DNA of 64,000 nucleotides from Rhodothermales bacterium (GTDB lineage Bacteria; Bacteroidota; Rhodothermia; Rhodothermales; Bin80): contig JAJECV010000052.1 in NCBI GenBank assembly GCA_022821875.1, forward strand, positions 1-64,000. Direction: 5' to 3'. The translations under genes and the position numbers were made by a program. The notes beneath the pieces were generated by a model. That model searched no databases, was not told where the DNA came from, and saw only the letters and a list, made by a program, of their open reading frames with translations. Every line of letters starts with the position of its first letter. The stretch's first letter is position 1. Below, one piece after another: positions 18,784 through 28,255 of the stretch.

Positions 18784-19674
18784 ATGATTTCTCGACAGAG
18801 ATCAACAAGAGCCGGGAGGCATTTGTCACAACTTGTGGAGCATTACAACAAGCCGGTTCTCCAACCCTTTGAATTCCTAGCTCTTATTCTGCGCATGTAT
18901 CAGGATGCGCACTCCGAGAAGCTTTATTTACGAAAGGGAAGGCCTGATCGTAACGATTATCACCGATTCAAGGTGATGCTCCATCGTATGGATGTTGTCC
19001 GAAATGACCGGGATTACGGAAAACGCGCCTTTCGTGTCCTCCCGATTTCCGACTGTCCGGCAGACGAAATTGTCTGCCTTGTTGATCCAACATGTTATGT
19101 ATCTCATCTGTCTGCCATGCAGCGGTGGGGACTTACAAATCGCAGTCCAAAAAACCTGATGCTGACACGGCCGGAACGCAGTACTTGGAAAAATATAATG
19201 TGCGAATACCGCCAAAAAATACTAGATGAAGATCACACAGATATTTGTCCATTGCATATAATTGAACACCCGAAACGCGTACGGGGGCAGAGTATCCAGA
19301 TGTACACGACCAAGTCATCAGGCATCTCCCTGATCAATCGAGGAACGAATATGCGGATATCCACGATTGGACAAACTTTTCTGGACATGTTCCAAAAACC
19401 TGATTTGTGTGGTGGAATGGTGCATATACTTGATGTTTGTGAAGAACATGCCGAGACCTATCTGGATCAAATCATTCCGACGATTGATGCAATTCCAAGT
19501 GCAATCGTTAAAAGCCGTGCAGGTTATGTTTTCCAGGAATATCTGGGCCTGGAACATCCCGAAATAGAAAAGTGGAAAGCTTTTTCCCAGCGGGGTGGAA
19601 GTCGAAAACTGGATCCGAGCAAGGAATTTGCACCGACCTACTCGGAAACATGGATGATCTCAATCAATGTCTGA
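18784..19674 (+). CDS. AbiEi-family (Type IV TA) antitoxin
   Basis: CLVDPTCYVSHLSAMQRWGLTNRSPKNLMLTRP; directly upstream of and overlapping an AbiEii-like gene. Confidence 0.75.
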   Translation: MISRQRSTRAGRHLSQLVEHYNKPVLQPFEFLALILRMYQDAHSEKLYLRKGRPDRNDYHRFKVMLHRMDVVRNDRDYGKRAFRVLPISDCPADEIVCLVDPTCYVSHLSAMQRWGLTNRSPKNLMLTRPERSTWKNIMCEYRQKILDEDHTDICPLHIIEHPKRVRGQSIQMYTTKSSGISLINRGTNMRISTIGQTFLDMFQKPDLCGGMVHILDVCEEHAETYLDQIIPTIDAIPSAIVKSRAGYVFQEYLGLEHPEIEKWKAFSQRGGSRKLDPSKEFAPTYSETWMISINV

Positions 19675-20557
19675 GCATCTCCTTGAAGTAGATGTAGCTG
19701 CCTGGGTCGAGGAAGCACGAGAGGATTCAGTCATCTACCAGCAACGGCAGACCATAGAGATTGTGCTAAATACCATCGCCGTAACTGTACCACTGGGTAC
19801 AAAAATGTTCTTAAAAGGAGGACTACTTATGGGGCTTGCTTATCGTAGCCCCCGACAAACGACAGATATTGACCTCACAACTATTCTGGAGGCTAGAGAT
19901 GATAGTGACGAGAAAATTCCAGGAAAATTAAATCAGGGCTTTCCCAAGGTCGCCGCGACACTGGGCTATTCTGATCTTATTGTCCAGATACATTCGGTAA
20001 AACGGCAACCTCCCAGGATTCCCATTTCAAGAGCAAAATTCCCAGCATTGAAACTGAAAGTTGCCTCAGCAAGGCGGGATACTCGTCAGGAAATAACCCT
20101 GAAAGCTGGAAAGCCTCCTCCTGTCATAATTGAAATTGATATTTCCTTTAATGAACCATCGCTAAAACAAATACAAATCCTGAAACTCACAAACGAACAT
20201 GAGTTACTTGCTTACAGCTTGGTTGATCTTATAGCAGAAAAATACCGTGCTATCCTGCAGCAGATACCACGTAAGCGGCAGCGGCCACAGGACATTTATG
20301 ATTTGAGTCGGTTGATCACTCACGAAGCGATTGATGTTGGCATCAGGAAAATCATTCTAGTCACCCTAAAAGAAAAAAGCAGATCCCGCGGAATTGAACC
20401 GGAGCAAGATTCTCTTAGCGACCCGGAAATCAAGCGTAGATGCAAAGCAGGATGGGAATCAATGAAGTTGGAGATCAATGAAATTCCAGAATTTGAAACT
20501 TGTTTCGCAAGCTCCGTAACATTCTACCGTAATCTCCCATGGGAAAATTACACATGA
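19667..20557 (+). CDS. AbiEii/AbiGii-family nucleotidyltransferase toxin
   Basis: MFLKGGLLMGLAYRSPRQTTDIDLTT (GG...DxD), EIDISFNE, LIAEKYRAILQQ..RQRPQDIYDLSRL; 8-bp ATGTCTGA overlap with AbiEi. Confidence 0.82.
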   Translation: MSEHLLEVDVAAWVEEAREDSVIYQQRQTIEIVLNTIAVTVPLGTKMFLKGGLLMGLAYRSPRQTTDIDLTTILEARDDSDEKIPGKLNQGFPKVAATLGYSDLIVQIHSVKRQPPRIPISRAKFPALKLKVASARRDTRQEITLKAGKPPPVIIEIDISFNEPSLKQIQILKLTNEHELLAYSLVDLIAEKYRAILQQIPRKRQRPQDIYDLSRLITHEAIDVGIRKIILVTLKEKSRSRGIEPEQDSLSDPEIKRRCKAGWESMKLEINEIPEFETCFASSVTFYRNLPWENYT

Positions 20558-20629
20558 ATATCAAAAATCATCCCGAAAATTACGGATAATTGACTGAAAC
20601 AACATCTATTTGTCGTATTGTCGTTAGAC

Positions 20630-20778
20630 ACTCCACGACATATATCACGGATAGCGAGATGTCTGATCGGGCAGGGGATCATCCGCAGGCGGGATATACC
20701 GGAGCAGGTACGGGCAGTGATGATCAGGTGCCGGCGTTTGTTTCAGGGGTGCTCAGCGGAGCATAACTTTTGGCCACC
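20630..20778 (+). pseudogene. Decayed duplicate of the glyS 3' end
   Basis: ggcagggg(at)catccgcaggcgggatataccggagcaggt...gatcaggtgccggcgtttgtttcagg...gcggagcataa..tttggccac aligns with glyS 18430-18587; peptide GII-RRRDIPEQVRAV/DQVPAFVSGVLSGA* vs glyS GVTIRNRDTLEQVRIADDRVSAFVSEFIRGA*, with a frameshift. Confidence 0.85.
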
Positions 20779-21935
20779 TCCTCAACCTCCTGCCATACCC
20801 TGAGCGCATTCCCGCCAAGAATTTTAGCGATTTCGTCCTCCGAATACTCCCGCCGTAAAAGTTCGGCGATCAGGTTGGGATAGGTGGAGACATCCTCCAG
20901 GCCTTCAGGAAGTCCCGTGACTCCGTCATAATCGCTGCCAAGCCCCACATGGTCAATGCCAACTAAATTGACGATATGGTCAATGTGGTCAACGAGTTCC
21001 GCTAATGTGCCAATAGGGGTTGACTTGCGCCGCGACTCACGGTAAAGAAATCCCTCCTTACTCGTAAGAGGAATTCCATTCTCTTCCAGATACGCTTCAA
21101 TGTCATCCACTAAAACTCCATTCTGTTCCAGATACTCCCCGCGGACGAATGAGGAGCCGAAACTGACCATAATGACACCGCCCCGGGCAGCAGCCGCCTG
21201 AATGAGCTCGTCACTGATATTACGCTCCCACCCAGGGGTGAAATGCCGGGCAGACGAGTGCGTCGCAATGACCGGCGCAGAACTGCGCCGCAAAACCTGT
21301 GCAATCGTACTGTCCGTCAAATGCGAAATGTCCACCATGATTCCCAGCCGGTTCATGTGATCCACAACATCTTCCCCAAAGGGGCTGAGCCCGCCCCAGG
21401 TACGGGTGGAGTCATAAGAGGAGTCACAGATGTGATTATCCCTGCCGTGCGTGAGCGTGATATAACGGATGCCGCGGTCGTAGTAATACTCCAGATCCTC
21501 CAGTGACTCAATCGGTGCACCGTTTTCCATCCCCAAAGGCAGGGAAACCAGCCCGGCATCCTTATGCGCAATCAGGTCGGAAGAGCGCATGGGGATGGCA
21601 AATTTGTCCGGCGCATGGGTCACCCATCCCTCAACCATATCAATCAGGGAATCCGCCAGTACTTTTGCAGCACCAGGAACATCCTGACGCGCACTCGGGA
21701 TATAGATGGCAATAAACGGAGCATTGAGTCCTCCTGCCATCGCCTTGGGATAGTCAAAGTCACCTCCGAAGGTTTCCTGGCTGACATCCTCGGTGTATCG
21801 GGTCATGCGATAGGGGACATCAATATGGCCGTCGATGATCAGATGCGCCTTGGCAAGTTCATGTGCACGTTCCAGATTCATGTCCTGAATACATCCTGTG
21901 AGTAGAATGGGGAGAAAGAAAAATAGTCGATACAT
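20724..21935 (-). CDS. Membrane dipeptidase (peptidase M19)
   Basis: LIIDGHIDVPYRMTRY, LTHGRDNHICDS, GIMVDISHLTDSTIAQVL, ATHSSARH, VGIDHVGLGSDYDGV. Confidence 0.92.
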   Translation of the reverse strand: MYRLFFFLPILLTGCIQDMNLERAHELAKAHLIIDGHIDVPYRMTRYTEDVSQETFGGDFDYPKAMAGGLNAPFIAIYIPSARQDVPGAAKVLADSLIDMVEGWVTHAPDKFAIPMRSSDLIAHKDAGLVSLPLGMENGAPIESLEDLEYYYDRGIRYITLTHGRDNHICDSSYDSTRTWGGLSPFGEDVVDHMNRLGIMVDISHLTDSTIAQVLRRSSAPVIATHSSARHFTPGWERNISDELIQAAAARGGVIMVSFGSSFVRGEYLEQNGVLVDDIEAYLEENGIPLTSKEGFLYRESRRKSTPIGTLAELVDHIDHIVNLVGIDHVGLGSDYDGVTGLPEGLEDVSTYPNLIAELLRREYSEDEIAKILGGNALRVWQEVEEVAKSYAPLSTPETNAGT

Positions 21936-23629
21936 TATCGGGCAACAGATGTTTTGCGGAGTTCTCGAATTACCGTGACATTAACCTGACCGGGGTAAGT
22001 GAGTTCGTCCTGGATCCGTGAAGAAATCTTCACAGCAAGTTCTCTCGTCCTCTCGTCGGAGACCTTGGAGTATTCGACAACGACACGGAGTTCCCGTCCC
22101 CCCTGAATCGCATATGCCATCATAACCCCGTCAAACGACAGTGCAATTGCCTCCATGTCCTGCAAGCGCTCAATGTATTCGTCACGGCGTATGTGCCGTG
22201 CCCCCGGCCGTGCTCCACTGATGGCATCACATATCTGTACGATGGGGGCATAAAGGGATGTCATTTCGATCTCATCATGATGCGATCCTACCGCATTACA
22301 GATCAGGTGATGCTCTTTGTAACGTTTGCAATACTCCATCCCTACGATTGCATGGGGGCGGTCATTGGATTCCTGAAGCACCTTCCCAAGATCATGCAAC
22401 AGACCTGCACGCCGGGCCATCTGCGGGTCAAGTCCCATCTCGGATGCCATGATGGAACAGAGATTTGCCACTTGAATACTGTGGTTAAGAAGATTCTGAC
22501 CATAACTTGTCCGATACTTCATTTTTCCCACAGTAGAAATAAGTTCTTTGTGCATTCCACGTAATTTGAGATCAAGGAGAGTACGTTCTCCAGTTTGATA
22601 GATCTCATCCTTAAGGCTCTTCTCGGCTTTTGCCACAGTACGCTCAATACTGCCAGGATGAATACGACCGTCCCGAATCAGCCTGGACAGGGCAATGCGC
22701 GCAATTTCACGTCGATAGAGATCAAATGAACTGAGAACAATTGCCCCGGGCGTATCGTCAACCAGAACATCTACACCTGTGGCTGCCTCAAATGCAATCA
22801 CATTCCGCCCCTCCCGTCCGATTACACGTCCTTTAACATCCTCAGAAGCAATGGGAACGACAGAGGTAGAGTGTGACTCCGCCTCATCAGACGCAAGGCG
22901 CTGCATGGTGGTAAGGACAATCTTGCTTGCCTCCTCTTTCGCCGTGATCTGCGCCTGATCTTTCAACTCCAGCAATTCCCGTGAAATATCCTCCCGTGCC
23001 TTCTCCAGGAGTTCTTCACGCAACTGCCGACGAGCCTCGTCCTGGGTCAGATCTGCAATCACCTCCAACTTCGTGACGCGCTCATGGATGAGTTCCCTGA
23101 GCCGTGACTGCTGGGCATCCAGGCTCTGCTTCTGGGCGTTCAAACTGTCTAGATGCCGGGATGCATCCTTAGACAATTTGTCAACCTCCGTATACAGTTT
23201 TTTCGCCTGACGGTTGACCGTCTCACTTTCTTTGTGAAGCAGACCAATAGTTTGCTCCGCTTCAAATAGTACATTTTGTTTTTTGTTTAAGCGCCGATTC
23301 CTGTTGTTGAGTTTTTTTCGCTGGCGTTCACTTTTATGCTTGAGCCTTCGTTTGTCCCGTTCCAGAGCCTCTCGCTCCTGATTCAATGCAGCTTCCCTGG
23401 TGTCAAGTTCACTGCGTTTATGATCAAGTGTTGATTTAGCATCATGTATAACCTTTGCTTTTAGAGTATCCGACTCTTTCTCAGCCGAGGTTAAGATTGA
23501 GGACGCCTCCTGACGTGCCTTATTTAGTGTACTCCGAGCATTTGAATGAGCGATCCACCAGGCAATGCCCAGCCCCGCACCAAATGCCGTAAAACCAGTC
23601 AACAACAGGACAACTAACATGCTGTCCAT
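21935..23629 (-). CDS. rny: Ribonuclease Y
   Basis: N-terminal TM, long coiled coil, KH region (VKGRVIGREGRNVIAFEAATGVDVLVDDTPGAIVLSSFD), HD domain (AGLLHDLGKV). Confidence 0.96.
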   Translation of the reverse strand: MDSMLVVLLLTGFTAFGAGLGIAWWIAHSNARSTLNKARQEASSILTSAEKESDTLKAKVIHDAKSTLDHKRSELDTREAALNQEREALERDKRRLKHKSERQRKKLNNRNRRLNKKQNVLFEAEQTIGLLHKESETVNRQAKKLYTEVDKLSKDASRHLDSLNAQKQSLDAQQSRLRELIHERVTKLEVIADLTQDEARRQLREELLEKAREDISRELLELKDQAQITAKEEASKIVLTTMQRLASDEAESHSTSVVPIASEDVKGRVIGREGRNVIAFEAATGVDVLVDDTPGAIVLSSFDLYRREIARIALSRLIRDGRIHPGSIERTVAKAEKSLKDEIYQTGERTLLDLKLRGMHKELISTVGKMKYRTSYGQNLLNHSIQVANLCSIMASEMGLDPQMARRAGLLHDLGKVLQESNDRPHAIVGMEYCKRYKEHHLICNAVGSHHDEIEMTSLYAPIVQICDAISGARPGARHIRRDEYIERLQDMEAIALSFDGVMMAYAIQGGRELRVVVEYSKVSDERTRELAVKISSRIQDELTYPGQVNVTVIRELRKTSVAR

Positions 23630-23689
23630 ATTTTTATGGTTTTGTTATGGAGGCGGTTACCAATGGGATTGGAAAGGGTTCCTTTCCAG

Positions 23690-23885
23690 GGGCGCAAGCG
23701 TCCGCAGCGGCGGGGGTGAACCCTTATCTACATGATTGGGAATTTCCCAAATCCTTCCACGGTCCTCTGCGTACACGACGACCCGGAAATATCAGGGTTG
23801 AGGCCTGGTGTCCAGATCCGAAGTCAACTCCCTTTGAATGAAATTGACGGTTCACTTGCCTAGACCGCCACGGGCGCCTGCGAAC
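23690..23885 (-). ncRNA. ssrS: Candidate 6S RNA between zapA and rny
   Basis: Minus-strand rod by hand: CGCAGGCG (23882-23875)/CGCTTGCG (23700-23693), GGCGG (23869-23865)/CCGCC (23713-23709), GTGAACC (23855-23849)/GGTTCAC (23722-23716); about 190 nt; zapA-ssrS synteny. Confidence 0.6.
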
Positions 23886-23917
23886 GGGGGATACCGCATG
23901 AAAGCGATATGGTTCCA

Positions 23918-24226
23918 CTACGATTCGGAGGGGGCGGAGTTTTTTAAGGCCTTCATCAGTTCCCGGTCAAGATTGTCGGCCTCTCTATCGATTGCGTTCA
24001 ATAGAACATTTGATGTTTCTTTGATCCCAAGCAGCTCCTCGGATAACTCCATGGCAGCGAACACGGCCGCCACTAGATCCGGCTGCTCAGGATGCTTTTC
24101 CTTGAAAGCCTGCATCCGCTGATTAACATTTTCCGCCACTCCATAGATTGTGGCAACATCGCTGCTCTGCACCAGAAGGGGATAGTCCCGTCCTAGAATT
24201 CGAACCGTAATAGATTCATGCTTCAT
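23918..24226 (-). CDS. zapA: Cell division protein ZapA
   Basis: VRILGRDYPLLVQSSDVATIYGVAENVNQRMQAFKEK; coiled-coil C-terminus. Confidence 0.85.
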   Translation of the reverse strand: MKHESITVRILGRDYPLLVQSSDVATIYGVAENVNQRMQAFKEKHPEQPDLVAAVFAAMELSEELLGIKETSNVLLNAIDREADNLDRELMKALKNSAPSES

Positions 24227-24562
24227 CTAATCCGTCTCGTCTTCATCGGTATTCAGGTAATGGTCAATCGTTTTGATGAAAGAGTTTACCCTGTCGAGAA
24301 GCTGCTCTCGGCTCTCTTCAAAGGTAAGGTTTGCTTTTCCAGAAGAACGACGCGGACCAGATTTAAGTTCAGCAACCTGTTTTGCAAGTTTCTGATTCTC
24401 TTCCCGGAGACGGCCCAGCTCCAGCACGACCGCCTGAACACGATCCCGCAACTGCCTCAAGGAGGCAGATCCCCGTAAAACAATGGACGAGGGGCTATCA
24501 AACTCGTGCTCAAGTTGGCGCGAGCCGGGTTTGGGAGCCGGACCTCTTTGCTGGGCAGACAT
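24227..24562 (-). CDS. Small coiled-coil protein, possible ZapB-like partner of ZapA
   Basis: Heptad-like RDRVQAVVLELGRLREENQKLAKQVAELK; abuts zapA. Confidence 0.55.
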   Translation of the reverse strand: MSAQQRGPAPKPGSRQLEHEFDSPSSIVLRGSASLRQLRDRVQAVVLELGRLREENQKLAKQVAELKSGPRRSSGKANLTFEESREQLLDRVNSFIKTIDHYLNTDEDETD

Positions 24563-24635
24563 GATAGAATCCTCTTGAACAGGCTTTAACGACTTAAGGT
24601 AAGGTAATGGTTCAATATACGATTATAACTGTAGA

Positions 24636-27086
24636 TTAACTACGCAATGTCGCGCCAAACTGTTCAGAAAAAGCATTAACAATTGCACTTATGATACGAT
24701 CAATTTCCTCATCACGCAGCGTCCGATTTCCTCCGAATCGCAGCGAGAAAGCAATACTTTTCCTGTCCGCGGGGATTTGATTTCCCGTATATACGTCAAA
24801 CACATCCACATTTCTGAGAAGCGGCTGCCCCACTTTGCGCAATGTGGAGATCATAGGGCCCACGGCTTGAGACTTGTCCACGGATACGGACAGATCTCGC
24901 TCCATCTCGGGAAAGGGAGAAATGCGGGTATAGGTTTGGGGTGGATTTTTTTCATGCAGAAGAAGGAGCCGCGTCCAGTTAAACTCGGCAAAGAAGACGG
25001 GATCGGGGAGATCGAAGGATTCCTGGATCGCCCCGGACAGTTTTGCAAGGACACCGATGTGGGTGCGGCCCGAGTAGAGGGTGATGTGATAATCGGTGAG
25101 CTCGGTCGCTGTATAGCTAGGTTGCATGCGCAGGGCGTTGAACTGCAATGTATCCAATAATTGGCATACTTCTCCCTTCAGGTCAAAAAAATCTGCAACT
25201 TGGTGATCCTGATCCCAATTCGTGGGGCGAATTGCGCCAGAGATCCCTAGCAGCAATACGTCATATTCTGAAAAATTCTCAATGAATGCGGCTGCACGTT
25301 TGCTGTGATGAAAGACATGGCCAAATTCATAAAATCGCAAGACGCGCTGCGAATGGTTTGCATTGCGCTGCATGGCCATCAGCATGCCCGGCAGGAGCGA
25401 GGGGCGCAGGGTGGCCATAGATCGGGAAACTGCGTTCAGGGTGCGAGCCGGAGGATCATCCGAATCAAGTACGGCCTGACTGAACTGCCTGGCGACCTCA
25501 TCCGGTAACAGGCTGTTCGTATAGATCTCCCGGAATCCGTGACCGGTCAAGTGGATATGTGCGTGTTCGCGTAACAGGTCAGCCGGTCGAGGTCGCGGGG
25601 CAGATAACCGCAGGGAAGTGTGCTCTGGCAGGTCAATGTTTTCCAGGCCATGGATTCGCGCAACTTCCTCAATCAGGTCAATCTCCAGATTCACATCCGG
25701 GCGGTAAGTGGGAATGGTGCAGGAAACAAGCCCCTCTGCCGCCTCCCGGGGGGCAAACCCGAGGGATTCAAGAATCTGAAGGATTCGTCGATGCTCAATT
25801 TTAATGCCGAGAATCGTACGAATGCGTGAGATGCGCAGATCAACGGTAGCCAATGACTTCGGTGTCGGGTACACATCGACCATTCCCGGGACGATCTTGC
25901 CTCCGGCCAATTCTGCAATCAGCATGGCAGTGCGCATGGCCGCCCATGGCTGCCGCCGGGTATCTGCGCCGCGTTCAAACCGATAAGAGGCATCGGTTGA
26001 AATCCCCAGTACTTTGGAGGAGCGACGTGTACGGGTCGGGTCAAACCAGGCACTTTCAATCAGTATATTTCTGGTTGTGTCGCCCACTTCAGAGTTTTTG
26101 CCTCCCATGATCCCTCCAATGGCCACCGGCTCTTTTCCATCACAGATCAAGATCATCCCTTCCTCCAAAGTATGCTGCTTTCGATCAAGCGTGACAAAGG
26201 TTTCGCCCTCCACAGATTCCCGGACGATGATCTTTTTTTGTGCGATACGGTCGTAGTCAAACGCATGGAGCGGCTGCCCGCACTCGTACATTACAAAATT
26301 CGTCACATCCACGATGTTGTTAATGGATCGTAGTCCCACGGCTTCCAGGCGGTGCTTCAGCCATGCCGGCGAAGGCCCAACCGTGACATCCCGAACAATC
26401 ATGGCGGTATATCGGGAACATACGTCAGGGCACTGGATGGAGATATCAATGTGGTTCGAGGCTTCGGATCCGGAAGGAGGAATCGGAACATCAGGGAAAG
26501 TCACCTGCACATTTTGCAATGCAGAAAGATCCCGGGCAACTCCAAAATGGCACACTGCATCAGGACGGTTTGGCGTGATGGCCAGATCAAGCGTCGTATC
26601 CGCGGCAAGGCCCTCTTCCCGGAGCAGATATTCTTTCAGGGGCTCTCCAATGGTCGATGAGCCGGCGAGGATCATAATGCCATGATGATCCTCCGAGATC
26701 CCCAGTTCGTCCTCAGCACAAATCATTCCCATAGACACCTGGCCCCGGATTTTCGTTTTCTTGATCCTGATTGTTTTTTCGTTGATTGTCAGCCTGGATC
26801 CTACGGTCGCAACGGGAACCCGTTGATCTGGAGCAACATTCGGGGCACCGCAGACAATCTGCACCGGTGTACCATCACCAAGATCAACATTGCACAACTG
26901 CAGGCGATCTGCATCAGGATGGGGATGGACGGATCGTACCTGTCCAACGAGTACTCCGTCCAGAGAGAGGTCATGTTGCTCAATGTGCTCAACCTCAAGC
27001 CCGGATAGGGTCAGCGCGTCTGCAAGTTCTGCAATCGACAATCCGTGGCTCACATATTCTGACAGCCAGTTATAGGAGATCTTCAT
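24636..27086 (-). CDS. pheT: Phenylalanine--tRNA ligase subunit beta
   Basis: MKISYNWLSEYV, tRNA-binding domain, B3/B4, B5 and C-terminal anticodon-binding domain features. Confidence 0.97.
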   Translation of the reverse strand: MKISYNWLSEYVSHGLSIAELADALTLSGLEVEHIEQHDLSLDGVLVGQVRSVHPHPDADRLQLCNVDLGDGTPVQIVCGAPNVAPDQRVPVATVGSRLTINEKTIRIKKTKIRGQVSMGMICAEDELGISEDHHGIMILAGSSTIGEPLKEYLLREEGLAADTTLDLAITPNRPDAVCHFGVARDLSALQNVQVTFPDVPIPPSGSEASNHIDISIQCPDVCSRYTAMIVRDVTVGPSPAWLKHRLEAVGLRSINNIVDVTNFVMYECGQPLHAFDYDRIAQKKIIVRESVEGETFVTLDRKQHTLEEGMILICDGKEPVAIGGIMGGKNSEVGDTTRNILIESAWFDPTRTRRSSKVLGISTDASYRFERGADTRRQPWAAMRTAMLIAELAGGKIVPGMVDVYPTPKSLATVDLRISRIRTILGIKIEHRRILQILESLGFAPREAAEGLVSCTIPTYRPDVNLEIDLIEEVARIHGLENIDLPEHTSLRLSAPRPRPADLLREHAHIHLTGHGFREIYTNSLLPDEVARQFSQAVLDSDDPPARTLNAVSRSMATLRPSLLPGMLMAMQRNANHSQRVLRFYEFGHVFHHSKRAAAFIENFSEYDVLLLGISGAIRPTNWDQDHQVADFFDLKGEVCQLLDTLQFNALRMQPSYTATELTDYHITLYSGRTHIGVLAKLSGAIQESFDLPDPVFFAEFNWTRLLLLHEKNPPQTYTRISPFPEMERDLSVSVDKSQAVGPMISTLRKVGQPLLRNVDVFDVYTGNQIPADRKSIAFSLRFGGNRTLRDEEIDRIISAIVNAFSEQFGATLRS

Positions 27087-27097
27087 TCTGAGATATC

Positions 27098-28129
27098 TTA
27101 AAACTGCGCTAGAAAGCGCACATCATTTTCATAAAAGAGACGGATGTCCTTGATATCATAACGGAGCATCGCAGGACGTTCGACCCCCATACCGAAGGCA
27201 TATCCGGTATACCGTTCGGGGTCAAGGCCTACCGCTTCCAGAACATTGGGATGGACCATTCCGCTCCCCAGAATCTCCATCCAGCGTCCTCCATCCGGAT
27301 GGTCAGGAAGGTTCCACCAGATATCCAGCTCTGCACTTGGTTCGGTGAACGGAAAAAAGCTGGAACGGTAGCGCAATTTCACATCCTCCCCAAAGAATGC
27401 GCGGGCAAACCGGTAAAGCGTGTCCTTCAGATCTGCCATCGTGATCCCCTCGTCCACGACCAGTCCTTCGACCTGATGAAACAGGCAGTAGGATTTGTAA
27501 GTAATGGCCTCATTACGATAAACCCGGCCAGGCGCAATCAGCCGGAATGGAGGCTCCCCGGCCATCATGGTGCGGATCTGTACCGGTGAGGTGTGAGTTC
27601 GCATCATGATTCGGGGCTGATCAGGACTTTTTTCATCGATAAAGAGTGTGTCCTGCATATCTCTTGCCGGATGATCTTCGGGAAAATTGAGCGCGGTAAA
27701 ATTGTGCCAGTCGTCTTCCATTTCCGGGCCCTCTGCAATCGTAAAGCCCATACGATGAAAGATGTCTGTGATTCTGGACAGGGCCAATGTAATGGGATGT
27801 CTGGATCCCGTCCACTGGTTCTTTCGCCCGGGGAGCGTAAGGTCGATCTCAGACAGATTGACGGGATCAGAGACGGATTTTTGATGGGCGGAGTCCAGAG
27901 TTGCCTGTGCTTTTTTCCGCAGCGCATTCAAAACCTGTCCTGCAGTGCGACGATCCTCTTTGGGTAAACGCGGGATCTGTTTGAAGAGCTGGGTAATCAA
28001 TCCACGCTTTTGCCCGATAAAACGGATTCGGAAGGCCTCGATATCTGAGGGTGTATCAAGCTGGGCACGGAGGATCTCTGTGCTGAGTTCCTCGGTGGTT
28101 GCAATAAGGCGTTCTAAGCTTGTACCCAT
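27098..28129 (-). CDS. pheS: Phenylalanine--tRNA ligase subunit alpha
   Basis: FHRMGFTIAEGPEMEDDWHNFTALNFPEDHPARDMQDTLF; MMRTHTSPVQIR; YAFGMGVERPAMLRY. Confidence 0.97.
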   Translation of the reverse strand: MGTSLERLIATTEELSTEILRAQLDTPSDIEAFRIRFIGQKRGLITQLFKQIPRLPKEDRRTAGQVLNALRKKAQATLDSAHQKSVSDPVNLSEIDLTLPGRKNQWTGSRHPITLALSRITDIFHRMGFTIAEGPEMEDDWHNFTALNFPEDHPARDMQDTLFIDEKSPDQPRIMMRTHTSPVQIRTMMAGEPPFRLIAPGRVYRNEAITYKSYCLFHQVEGLVVDEGITMADLKDTLYRFARAFFGEDVKLRYRSSFFPFTEPSAELDIWWNLPDHPDGGRWMEILGSGMVHPNVLEAVGLDPERYTGYAFGMGVERPAMLRYDIKDIRLFYENDVRFLAQF

Positions 28130-28141
28130 TTTACCGCAAAT

Positions 28142-28176
28142 AAAAAACCCGCCAGGCCTGCATTCGCAGGGGCGGG
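28142..28176 (-). terminator. Intrinsic terminator in the pheST leader (candidate attenuator)
   Basis: Minus strand CCCGCC-CCTGC-GAAT-GCAGG-(CCT)-GGCGGG-TTTTTT, ending 12 bp upstream of the pheS start. Confidence 0.85.
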
Positions 28177-28207
28177 AATGTGCTCATCTCCATACACTCG
28201 GCCCCTA
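28157..28207 (-). promoter_or_regulatory. Candidate antiterminator pairing
   Basis: AGGGGC at the leader stop codon (28206-28201) is complementary to GCCCCT inside the terminator 5' arm. Confidence 0.55.
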
Positions 28208-28255
28208 GCCATATAAGGTGCCGAAAAAGAAAAATGCGCTAGGCAGGTAGTCCAT
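28205..28255 (-). CDS. pheM-like Phe-rich leader peptide MDYLPSAFFFFGTLYG
   Basis: ATG GAC TAC CTG CCT AGC GCA TTT TTC TTT TTC GGC ACC TTA TAT GGC TAG; starts inside the end of rplT; terminator and pheS follow. Confidence 0.75.
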   Translation of the reverse strand: MDYLPSAFFFFGTLYG

